Shown one piece after another: positions 1 through 6,979 of a stretch of DNA of 11,984 bases. A model generated the notes under the pieces. It had not been told where the DNA came from and made no database searches. It was given only the letters and a program-made list of their open reading frames with translations. Source of the DNA: Planctomycetaceae bacterium (GTDB lineage: Bacteria; Planctomycetota; Planctomycetia; Pirellulales; Thermoguttaceae); contig JAIRYX010000069.1 of assembly GCA_031267635.1 (NCBI GenBank), positions 1 through 11,984 of the forward strand, written 5' to 3'. Position 1 is the first letter of the stretch. Each line of letters opens with the position of its first letter. The position numbers and the translations under genes are program-made.

Positions 1-170
1 CCGTAGAGTAGGCGAGGGGCGTACCGGTTTCGGTTTAATTCTGTTTCGGGATTTTTCCTTTTGTGTCTCGGTCCTCCTACCTTTCCGTTCCGTCTCCTCG
101 CCCCGCCTCCCACCGGACACGAGGGGTGAGGAGGCGGGACAATACGTCCCTCGCCTCCTCTACGCTACGG
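1..170. repeat. GC-rich inverted-repeat element at the left edge
   Basis: Bases 2-23 pair with 143-164 in a 22-position stem broken only by one mismatch (9/157) and one G-U pair (19/147). The right arm also carries a short duplication (CTACGCTACGG), so bases 1-6 can instead pair with 165-170. Inside, 102-110 (CCCGCCTCC) pairs perfectly with 130-138, and CACC at 111-114 pairs with GGTG at 125-128 across one bulged A, giving a 13-bp internal hairpin with a 10-base loop. Composition is far more GC-rich and purine/pyrimidine-skewed than the flanking DNA, and no plausible reading frame covers it. It could be a MITE or REP-like element or the DNA of a structured RNA. The left boundary coincides with the window start, so the element may continue outside. 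The structure is seen directly; the mobile-element interpretation is inference. Confidence 0.6.
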
Positions 171-483
171 AAAATGTTCTTTGACAAATTCATCAATACT
201 TTCTACAGAGAGTGCGTAACATGAGGTATTAAAGGTTTTCACTTTTTCTATTGGTAATTTCTACCGATTCGGCATTTTCACAGCTCGCAATCTGTTATTG
301 TATTCTATTGTTTTTTCAGATTCTTCACACGGAAGGAACGCGAAACCGAATGCAAAGATGTGAAATTTACGGTCGTGAATGTCCGGCATTTTTTTTCTTT
401 CGGCGACTGTTTTTTCGTGTTTTAACAGATGTTCATTTCACGACAAGTACAAAACAGCAAAGCAGAAGAGGAAAGGACAAAAT
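171..483 (+). other. Non-coding leader upstream of the chemoreceptor gene
   Basis: This AT-rich stretch separates the left-edge repeat from the chemoreceptor gene. Short open frames here have no ribosome-binding site and no recognisable protein. It holds the candidate promoter at 181-209 and, at its end, the purine-rich ribosome-binding site (AGAGGAAAGG, 467-476). No sigma-28 or sigma-54 promoter was recognised, although such promoters often drive chemotaxis genes. Confidence 0.5.
181..209 (+). promoter_or_regulatory. Candidate sigma-70 promoter for the chemoreceptor gene
   Basis: A perfect -35 box TTGACA (181-186) is followed after exactly 17 bases by TACAGA (204-209), a weak -10 box with three of six consensus bases. 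It starts 11 bases outside the left-edge repeat and would give an untranslated leader of roughly 270 bases. The -35 box is seen directly; promoter function is inference and the -10 is poor. Confidence 0.3.
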
Positions 484-2763
484 ATGTTCAACAAACTGCG
501 GATAGGCGCCAAGTTCATTTTCAGTTTCGGGATCATTACCGCGCTGATGATTACATTGGCAATCGTTGCGCTTTACAGTTTCTCAAGTGTTACGCAAACG
601 ACGAAAGAAGTCGTTAGCGGAATCGACGTTAGTAATCGTGCTAACACGGTTATTGATACAGCCAACGAAATGCGGCGGGCGTTCCTGTTGTATTTGGGAA
701 CGCGCGATTCGAAATTGTCGGCAACGTTTGACGGTGAACTGAAAAAAGTGATCGAAACGACGCAAGAGATTGTCGATAAAATGCGTATTCCCGAAGACAA
801 ACAAGTCGCTACGGAAATGATGGAGTTTGCTCAAGAGATCAAATCGCGAAAAGAGAAATTCTTTTCCATGGAATCGCAGTTGCAACAGATTAACGATTCT
901 TACTATTCTACAGCGGATAAATTATCTTCCTTGTTCGGCGCCACGCTAAAGATCGTTCACGAAAAAACAATCAACACCGGAAAAAAAGACGAAAGCGGCA
1001 ATATTGAAGTCGATGAAGCGAAAACCGCATTGGAACAATCTCTTCTGCAAAACCAAGTTTTATTGCAACAACGAATTTCATTGCGTTTGAAATTTGCGAA
1101 CGCTTACAGCGATGAAGATCGAAGAACATACCAAAAAGAACTGGCTGATTACGCTCAAACGCACACGGCTCTTATGAACGCGATCCAACCTCTTCTTCCC
1201 GAAGGCGACGCGGCGAAAAATTTTCAGGTAGCCGTTCAAACAATGCAGCAATGGAACGAAATTGCCGCAAGTCACACGACAGTTACAACGGAACAAGCGG
1301 ATGAACAAAAAGTATTGCTGACGCGTTTTTTCGATACGATTCACCGTTGCCAGAATATGGTCAAACAAGCGTCAGAAGAAGTCAATAGAGACGTGAGCGT
1401 TCAACAATCCGTGATTTCTTACTCGCAAAACATTATTTATGTCGTTTCAGTTGTAGCGTTTGCCGTGGCGGTGTTGATGGGCGTTTTATTAACACGATCG
1501 GTTGTCGGCGGAATTTCGGGAATCGTGAACTTGTTCAAACGAATCACGAAAGAAGGCGACACAGAGATTGTTATTGACGATAAATATATGGAGCGTTCCG
1601 ACGAAGTCGGAGATCTGGCACAGCAAGCGCAAGAAATTATCAGGGATTTCCGTTCGGTAACGGATTTAGGACAATCTCTCAGTCGCGGCGATTGGACATA
1701 CCGCGTGAGAATCAAAGGCGAAAAAGACAAGATGAACCAAAACCTCACCACGATGCTGGAACAAGTGAACAACGTTTTACATCAGGTGAGTAACTCGGTT
1801 CAACAAGTGAGCGCAGGAGCAGGACAAGTCGCAGCGACAAGCGAAACATTGTCGCAGGGAGCAACGGAATCCGCCGCGTCGTTGGAAGAAATCACATCGT
1901 CGATGACCGAGATGGGAAGTCAGACACGCCAAAACGCGCAAAACGCCGCCGAAGCGAGTCATCTTGCCAATGACGCAAGTAAAGCCGCCGAAAACGGTCA
2001 GGAAATGATGAAACAGATGATCACCTCAATGGAACAAATCACGACAAATTCGCAAGACGTGCAGAAGGTCATCAAAGTTATCGACGACATTTCGTTTCAA
2101 ACGAACCTGTTGGCATTGAACGCCGCCGTCGAAGCGGCTCGTGCCGGAGTTCACGGCAAAGGTTTTGCGGTTGTCGCGGAAGAAGTCAGAAATCTTGCCG
2201 CGCGATGTGCGAAAGCCGCCGGTGAAACGACGCAAATGATTGAAAACAACAATCGGCAAATTCAGGAAGGTGCGGAGATCGCCCATCGAACAGCGGAAAT
2301 GTTGGATCAAATCGTTTCGCAAGTATCGAACACAACGAATCTCATTAACGAAATCGCGACTGCGAGTAATGAACAGGCACAAGGCGTTAATCAGGTGTCG
2401 CAGGCATTGCAGCAAATTGACACGGTAACGCAACAGAATACGGCGAGTGCGGAAGAATCGGCAAGCGCGTCGAATGAAATGAACAGTTACGCGACGAAGT
2501 TACAACAGGTCGTGTCGCGTTTCAAACTTCGCGATTCCAAAATAACCGGCGAAACGACGGCAAGCAACAGCTTGACAAGCGAACAGGAAAGCAACTTCGA
2601 GGCAAACCGCGTTTCGTCGGGACGCCATTCCGGCGTGAAAAAAGTTGCGGCAAAATCCATCTATTCCGACTCGGACGACGGCTGGAACACCGCCACCGCC
2701 ATTCTCGACAACGAGCCGGATTACAATTTCAAACTTGACGACAGCGAATTTGGAAAGTATTGA
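484..2763 (+). CDS. Methyl-accepting chemotaxis protein with a large helical sensor domain
   Basis: A transmembrane chemoreceptor of 759 residues that would sense a ligand outside the cell and control CheA autophosphorylation through CheW. TM1 lies at about residues 11-33 and TM2 at about 316-338. The roughly 280 residues between are helical and polar, a size that fits two stacked four-helix bundles (HBM-like) better than one 4HB domain. TM2 leads into a HAMP domain (DEVGDL at 373-378), then a second HAMP-like segment around RGDW (401-404), then the long coiled-coil signalling domain. The hairpin tip is clear: ISFQTNLLALNAAVEAARAG and, at 560-574, GFAVVAEEVRNLAAR. The last ~78 residues are hydrophilic, and I see no CheR/CheB-binding pentapeptide at the C-terminus. 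I chose ATG 484 because AGAGGAAAGG lies just upstream; the in-frame ATG at 379 has no ribosome-binding site. No other chemotaxis gene is adjacent. The family is certain; the ligand is unknown. Confidence 0.95.
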   Translation: MFNKLRIGAKFIFSFGIITALMITLAIVALYSFSSVTQTTKEVVSGIDVSNRANTVIDTANEMRRAFLLYLGTRDSKLSATFDGELKKVIETTQEIVDKMRIPEDKQVATEMMEFAQEIKSRKEKFFSMESQLQQINDSYYSTADKLSSLFGATLKIVHEKTINTGKKDESGNIEVDEAKTALEQSLLQNQVLLQQRISLRLKFANAYSDEDRRTYQKELADYAQTHTALMNAIQPLLPEGDAAKNFQVAVQTMQQWNEIAASHTTVTTEQADEQKVLLTRFFDTIHRCQNMVKQASEEVNRDVSVQQSVISYSQNIIYVVSVVAFAVAVLMGVLLTRSVVGGISGIVNLFKRITKEGDTEIVIDDKYMERSDEVGDLAQQAQEIIRDFRSVTDLGQSLSRGDWTYRVRIKGEKDKMNQNLTTMLEQVNNVLHQVSNSVQQVSAGAGQVAATSETLSQGATESAASLEEITSSMTEMGSQTRQNAQNAAEASHLANDASKAAENGQEMMKQMITSMEQITTNSQDVQKVIKVIDDISFQTNLLALNAAVEAARAGVHGKGFAVVAEEVRNLAARCAKAAGETTQMIENNNRQIQEGAEIAHRTAEMLDQIVSQVSNTTNLINEIATASNEQAQGVNQVSQALQQIDTVTQQNTASAEESASASNEMNSYATKLQQVVSRFKLRDSKITGETTASNSLTSEQESNFEANRVSSGRHSGVKKVAAKSIYSDSDDGWNTATAILDNEPDYNFKLDDSEFGKY

Positions 2764-3077
2764 TTTGAAACGATGAGACAAAGGGACACAAGAGACTCAG
2801 GACAAGAAATTCTAAAATCAAACAGGAGTTTCTAAAATCCTCAAAGCAATTGCTGTCCCAAGCGTCTTTCTTATCCCTTTTGCCCCTACATTAGGAATAA
2901 AATCGCGTGAACGGATACCACATTCTCTTGAATCCATTTCTAAATGATGTAAAATGCAAATTGTTTTGTTGTGTCGTTTTACTATAAATGCCATAACAAC
3001 AATGAGCGAATTGTTCTCTTTAATTTCCTCATGCGCGTCAATAAAACAAAAATAATATCATAACGCTCTTTTTTACT
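2764..3077. repeat. Intergenic gap with an imperfect inverted repeat
   Basis: This 314-base gap follows the chemoreceptor stop. AAAGGGA (2780-2786) pairs with TCCCTTT (2874-2880), and further blocks (AAG/CTT, AGAC/GTCT, GGACA/TGTCC) continue inward to about 2805 and 2853, giving an interrupted stem with a roughly 47-base loop. The loop contains a direct repeat of TTCTAAAATC (2810-2819 and 2830-2839). GCCCCTAC at 2882-2889 matches the outer end of the element at the right edge of the window. There is no clear U-tract, so it is not a textbook terminator. From about 2890 to 3077 the sequence is AT-rich and I see nothing further, including no strong promoter for the next gene. Confidence 0.4.
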
Positions 3078-3767
3078 ATGCTATCCAAACGCCATCCTAA
3101 TGCGAAAAAAAAAACACATCACCGCCTGAAAGTCGCCGGTAAAAATGTCGGAAGCACTCCCGGCGAGAAAACGCCGGTTGGACTTCGCATTATTGGCGGC
3201 GGTTTGCGCGGCAGTAAATTGCAATATTCCGGCGACAACCGAGTTCGCCCGATGAAAGACCGAACACGCGAAGCCGTATTCAATTTGATTAGCGTCGCGT
3301 CGAAAGGCAAACACGTCATCGACCTTTTTGCCGGAACCGGCGCGCTGGCAATTGAGGCAATCAGTCGCGGCGCGGTTTCCGCAACGCTTGTTGAAAAACA
3401 TTTGGGAACAATGAAAAATTTGCGGCAAAATATTGATTCGCTTCAACTAACCGATTCGTGCCGACTCGTTCAGGCGGACGCTTTTTATCTGGCAAAACAT
3501 CCCGACGAATTTTCTGCGGCGGCGAGTTTTTCGTGGCTGGTCTTTTGTTCGCCGCCGTATGACTTTTTTGTGATAAAACAAAAAGAGATGCTTGAGATGT
3601 TACAACTTATGTATCAAAACGCTCCGGTGGATTCGGTTTTTGTCGTGGAATCTGATCGGCGTTTTTGTTTTGAACAATTACAATTACCGGAAGAATGCGA
3701 TTTACGTCGGCGAACCTATCCGCCTGCGGAAATCGGCGTTTATAAAAAGGCGCACGAGAATTTTTAA
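3078..3767 (+). CDS. rsmD: 16S rRNA (guanine-N2-)-methyltransferase, RsmD family
   Basis: Predicted to methylate G966 (E. coli numbering) of 16S rRNA at N2 using S-adenosylmethionine during 30S assembly. Family signatures appear in order: RIIGGGLRG (37-45), RPMKDRTREAVFN (57-69), the SAM-binding loop DLFAGTGAL (82-90), an acidic residue in VEK near 108 expected to hold the SAM ribose, and the motif IV catalytic loop CSPPYDF (157-163). Most RsmD proteins have DPPY or DPPF at motif IV, so SPPY is unusual. At 229 residues it is longer than the common ~190-200 because of a basic N-terminal extension of about 35 residues. That extension includes a run of ten A bases (3105-3114), so a length error or slippage there could alter the apparent start. 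ATG 3078 has no clear ribosome-binding site but is the only reasonable in-frame start. It converges with cobA, leaving 15 bases. Confidence 0.88.
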   Translation: MLSKRHPNAKKKTHHRLKVAGKNVGSTPGEKTPVGLRIIGGGLRGSKLQYSGDNRVRPMKDRTREAVFNLISVASKGKHVIDLFAGTGALAIEAISRGAVSATLVEKHLGTMKNLRQNIDSLQLTDSCRLVQADAFYLAKHPDEFSAAASFSWLVFCSPPYDFFVIKQKEMLEMLQLMYQNAPVDSVFVVESDRRFCFEQLQLPEECDLRRRTYPPAEIGVYKKAHENF

Positions 3768-3782
3768 TATAATACCCGCTTT

Positions 3783-4526
3783 TCATTTGCCTGAATTTAA
3801 CGGCACGCTTGTTTCGCCGACAATGACAATACAAGGGCTGGAAAGCTGTTCACATTCTACAGTTTGCTCTGCGTCGGCAAGCGTTGTCCGCACGACTTTT
3901 TGATTGGAAAATGTCGCGTTGAAAATAATGACAATCGGCGTTTGCGGATTCATGCCGTTTTCAAGAAGTGCGGCGCTCCAAACTTTGACTGTAACAACGC
4001 CCATATAAAAAACCAACGTGCCGGGAAATGACGCAAATTTTCCGAAATCAAGCGGCGTCAATGTCGGATCATGTTGATAAGAAAGATGTCCGGTGATAAA
4101 CGCGACGGCGCTGGCATGACGGCGGTCGGTCAAGGAAATTCCTGCAACTTGCGCGGCAGCAGACGCGGACGTAATTCCCGGCACAACTTCAAACGGTACG
4201 CTTGCGTCGAGAAGCGATTGCATTTCTTCGTTGAGCCGCCCGAAAATGTGCGGGTCGCCGCCTTTAAGACGCACAACGGTTTGACCGCTTTTTGCCGCCG
4301 CAATCATCCGCTCATTGACCTCGGTTTGCTTGATTTTTCGTCCGGTATAAGGTTGTCCTAATGAAATCAATTCCGCATCGGTTTTAGCATACGTCAATAT
4401 CCGTTCATCAACCAGATAATCATAAAAAATCACGTCAGCCAACGCAATGAATTTCACAGCTTTGAGCGTTAATAATTCAGGGTCGCCGGGACCCGCGCCG
4501 ACAAGATACACTTTGTTGGAAATCAT
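3783..4526 (-). CDS. cobA: Uroporphyrinogen-III C-methyltransferase (SUMT)
   Basis: Transfers methyl groups from two S-adenosylmethionine molecules to C-2 and C-7 of uroporphyrinogen III, making precorrin-2, the branch point to sirohaem and cobalamin. The 247 residues are the usual length of a single-domain enzyme. Motifs: VYLVGAGPGDPELLTLKA (6-23, the first SAM-binding loop), YDYLV (35-39), VRLKGGDPHIFGR (85-97), PGITS (116-120), TDRRHAS (133-139, where many relatives have THR), TGH (145-147) and YMGV (174-177). There is no CysG-type dehydrogenase domain and no fused HemD. It starts 39 bases after the upstream lipoprotein gene with no visible terminator between, so the two may be cotranscribed although their functions are unrelated. 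The ribosome-binding site is weak (TCCT just before ATG). No other haem or cobalamin gene is nearby, so the downstream pathway cannot be read from context. Confidence 0.93.
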   Translation of the reverse strand: MISNKVYLVGAGPGDPELLTLKAVKFIALADVIFYDYLVDERILTYAKTDAELISLGQPYTGRKIKQTEVNERMIAAAKSGQTVVRLKGGDPHIFGRLNEEMQSLLDASVPFEVVPGITSASAAAQVAGISLTDRRHASAVAFITGHLSYQHDPTLTPLDFGKFASFPGTLVFYMGVVTVKVWSAALLENGMNPQTPIVIIFNATFSNQKVVRTTLADAEQTVECEQLSSPCIVIVGETSVPLNSGK

Positions 4527-4565
4527 AGGATAAAAATCAAAGGATGTAACCGCTCAGACGTCGCC

Positions 4566-6470
4566 TCACTGCACTCTGCATTGAAATCTCAAAACGCCGA
4601 AGTCGCCGACATTGAGCGGTTTGGAAATTTCCCATCGAAGAATAAGCGAACCGGATTTGTTTTGTTCGGTGAAAAATTCTGCCGGAACAGAGGAAACTGC
4701 TGAACCGTTGACGTATTCAAGACGAGTTGTCAACGAATCGACAATGTTAATGTTGCCGACTTGCTCGCTTCCGACATTTTCAAATCGAATCATAAAAGTA
4801 ACAATCTCGCCGCGCTGCGCTGCGTCTTTGTCCGCGACTTTGAATAGTTTCAATTTCGGAGTTGTCGCATTGAGAGGATCGGATAACAAAATCGCTTCCG
4901 GCGTTTTTAGTCCAATCATCGCTTGTGCCATCCGCTCATCGGTATAAACTTCGATATTGTCCATGCCGCCCCACGCGACTACCGCCGATCTCCCTTGCGC
5001 GAGAAACGCTAATTCTGTACTGCTGAATGTTTTGTGCGTCAGAAGTTGCGACAATGAGTGCGTTACGTCTTGGCTGATGTAAGTCTCCGGCAAATGATGC
5101 GAATTGACAACGCCAAGGTTTGCTCCCGCGTCCGTTTCACGTAACACAACATTTGACCGCGTGTAAACCGGCGTACTATTTTGCTGCGTCTTTCCGATTT
5201 TCATTTTTTCAGCCGTCATTCGTAATTTTTTTTGAGCGTCAACCGTCGCGTAGCCAAGCCATTGTTCGTTGATTTCCAAACCGTCAATTTGACGTACAGA
5301 GCCAAATCGCGGACTGTAAATATGAACCGCATTCGATTTTTCTATAAGCGTCCTGCGATCCAGCGTGTCATATTGAACAATCGTGTCTTCCGGCTCAACG
5401 CCGTGAATTTCGCCATTTTGGCGAACCGCCGCGTTTGCCCAATTATCGCCGCCGTCGGCGAGATATTCTTCTTGCGGAGAAACGTTGGAAAGTTTGCCCC
5501 AATAATATCCGTCGGGACGCGGCACGGCTTGAATCACTTGCCGATGATTCGAAATGTTTTGTCCTTGTTGTTTGAGTATCGGATCAATCGCAATCGCTTC
5601 TTTGTTTCGTGGTTTCACAGCAAAATCAATTGTTGTTTTGACCGATCGCGACGGTTGAGTTGGAACAGAAACCGGTTCTTCTTCGCTCGCACCGTCATTA
5701 TTATTTTCTTTCTTTTGCGATTCATCAATTGATGCGGTTTTTTCGATGACTTGCGTTTCGGATTCGTTGGATGTTTCCGGTTGCGGTATTGCTAGTGTTG
5801 TCGGTTGCGTTTCCTCGCTCAAGTCCATTTCGTCGAAACCTTCCCATTCGGTTGTCGGTTTTTCGTCTTTGGATTCCGGGTTTTGTCCGCGATAAATGAT
5901 TGTTGAAGAATGTTTCACATTTTCATTGATGGAAAGATCCGGTGAAAAAACTTGCGAATTTGCCGCAGGAATCGGCATTGTTTCCAATGGCATTTTCCCG
6001 CGTTTTCCGTCGCGCGGCGGAACGACAATCGAATTTGCCGTATCCTGAATCGGCGATTGAACCGATTGCGCGGACAATGACGCGTTGGATTGTGCTGCTT
6101 GTTGCGTTATCGGGAATTGCGTTACCGACTCTGCCTGATACGAAACCGGCTGAATATTTGTTGCATTAGAAAAAATTTGAGGAGACGTTACCGTTTCCGT
6201 GTGAGACGCCGACATGTACTTCGGTGCGTAATTCGTGTAATCACTTCCGGCACGCGGAGCGTTTTGCCAATGTTCCGGCATTGTCGTTCCGGCATATATT
6301 TTCGGCGTCTTGAACGATTCCTGCTGCGAGTAATCGTCGTATTTCACGCCGCTCGGAAGATCATAACGCGAATCCATATAAACAGCCGGTTGACGGCACG
6401 CTTCCAGTCCAAGTGTCAAACCAACAAGACTTGTCAACAGAACAATTTTTCGGAAAATTATTTTTCTCAT
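4566..6470 (-). CDS. Putative envelope lipoprotein with C-terminal DUF11-like domain
   Basis: A 634-residue exported protein of unknown function. The N-terminus has a basic start (MRKIIFRK), a hydrophobic stretch and then LEAC with Cys25, resembling a lipobox, although Glu at -2 is unusual. Residues ~30-310 are low-complexity, rich in S, T, Q, E and P, and look disordered. A compact conserved-looking block begins near residue 320 (GYYWGKLSNVSPQEEYLADG) and includes EPEDTIVQYDTLDRR and YSPRFGSVRQ. The last ~95 residues (from about 538) read as a beta-sandwich of DUF11 type: LKLFKVADKD, then FMIRFENVG, then NIVDSLTTRLEYV. Large planctomycete surface proteins of this organisation exist; assignment to them is from memory. 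I chose ATG 6470 because AAGGAAGAG precedes it and it puts the signal directly at the N-terminus; the in-frame ATG at 6500 has no ribosome-binding site. A surface structural role is likely but unproven. Confidence 0.8.
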   Translation of the reverse strand: MRKIIFRKIVLLTSLVGLTLGLEACRQPAVYMDSRYDLPSGVKYDDYSQQESFKTPKIYAGTTMPEHWQNAPRAGSDYTNYAPKYMSASHTETVTSPQIFSNATNIQPVSYQAESVTQFPITQQAAQSNASLSAQSVQSPIQDTANSIVVPPRDGKRGKMPLETMPIPAANSQVFSPDLSINENVKHSSTIIYRGQNPESKDEKPTTEWEGFDEMDLSEETQPTTLAIPQPETSNESETQVIEKTASIDESQKKENNNDGASEEEPVSVPTQPSRSVKTTIDFAVKPRNKEAIAIDPILKQQGQNISNHRQVIQAVPRPDGYYWGKLSNVSPQEEYLADGGDNWANAAVRQNGEIHGVEPEDTIVQYDTLDRRTLIEKSNAVHIYSPRFGSVRQIDGLEINEQWLGYATVDAQKKLRMTAEKMKIGKTQQNSTPVYTRSNVVLRETDAGANLGVVNSHHLPETYISQDVTHSLSQLLTHKTFSSTELAFLAQGRSAVVAWGGMDNIEVYTDERMAQAMIGLKTPEAILLSDPLNATTPKLKLFKVADKDAAQRGEIVTFMIRFENVGSEQVGNINIVDSLTTRLEYVNGSAVSSVPAEFFTEQNKSGSLILRWEISKPLNVGDFGVLRFQCRVQ

Positions 6471-6578
6471 TATTTTTCTCTTCCTTGAGAAAAGTGTCAT
6501 TCATTCACACCGCAAACTTAAAATTTTTATTCACCGTGAAGAATCGCGAATTGTTTAGGATTTGGCATTCGTATTAAA

Positions 6579-6884
6579 ACGTTTCTGTAACTATTCAGTT
6601 GCCTCAAACCAATTCAATCCCCACGGCGCCTGAATAGTTATCCGAAAGATTTTTTACCATTGCAACCCTTATCGATAAAATTTCCCTTAGTAGCTGGCAA
6701 AGCCCTCAAAACTCGCCCTTATGCCCTTATTTTTTAGATCATGGATTTGTATCAAAACAATGGAACGAATAATAAGGGAATAAGGGTGCAATTCGGGCTA
6801 CTAAGGGAATTGTACATAAATAAGGGCGGCAATAATAATATTTTCCGGTAAATTTTGATGGCAACTGAACAGTTACACGTTTCT
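6579..6884. mobile_element. Complete 290-bp MITE with IS66-like ends and 8-bp target duplication
   Basis: GTAACTATTCAGTTGCC (6587-6603) and GGCAACTGAACAGTTAC (6860-6876) are 17-bp terminal inverted repeats with one mismatch. The identical octamer ACGTTTCT directly abuts both ends, at 6579-6586 and 6877-6884, a perfect 8-bp target-site duplication. Ends starting GTAA plus an 8-bp duplication are characteristic of the IS66 family (established knowledge). The 290-bp interior has no gene, so this is a non-autonomous element needing a transposase from elsewhere. An extra copy of the end motif, CTGAATAGTTA, lies inside at 6630-6640 in the orientation of the right end. The element sits between two minus-strand envelope genes, about 110 bases upstream of the lipoprotein start and about 100 bases past the previous gene's stop, and may affect transcription of the lipoprotein gene. 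Confidence 0.85.
6639..6838. repeat. Palindromic CCCTTAT-rich core inside the MITE
   Basis: The left arm (about 6655-6735) carries CCCTTAT, TTTCCCTTAGTAGC and CGCCCTTATGCCCTTATT. The right arm (about 6771-6838) carries the reverse complements: AATAAGGGAATAAGGG, GCTACTAAGGGAA and AAATAAGGGCGG. The whole could fold into a long imperfect hairpin with a loop around the palindrome-like AGATCATGGAT. The left arm shares TATCCGAAAGATTT (6639-6652) and a 34-base identical block (6714-6747) with the copy near the right edge of the window. The right arm's 6818-6838 is the exact reverse complement of 11761-11781. Confidence 0.75.
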
Positions 6885-6979
6885 TGTTTGAGTTATTTTT
6901 ATACAAATTTTTTCCGGTTTGCTACGATCATTACATTTCCGGCTTTTGTTTATTTTGTCATTTGTAATTTTACGCCTTT

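Noticed and set aside
379..483. Longer N-terminus for the chemoreceptor starting at ATG 379
   Set aside because: No ribosome-binding site precedes 379, whereas AGAGGAAAGG stands before ATG 484, which also gives a normal short N-terminus ahead of TM1.
251..505. 84-codon open frame upstream of the chemoreceptor
   Set aside because: It starts with TTG, lacks a ribosome-binding site and runs into the chemoreceptor start in another frame; its translation looks like random AT-rich sequence.
6639..6838. CRISPR-like array of CCCTTAT repeats
   Set aside because: The repeats are only about seven bases, spacing is irregular, and the arrangement is palindromic within a MITE; no cas gene is present.
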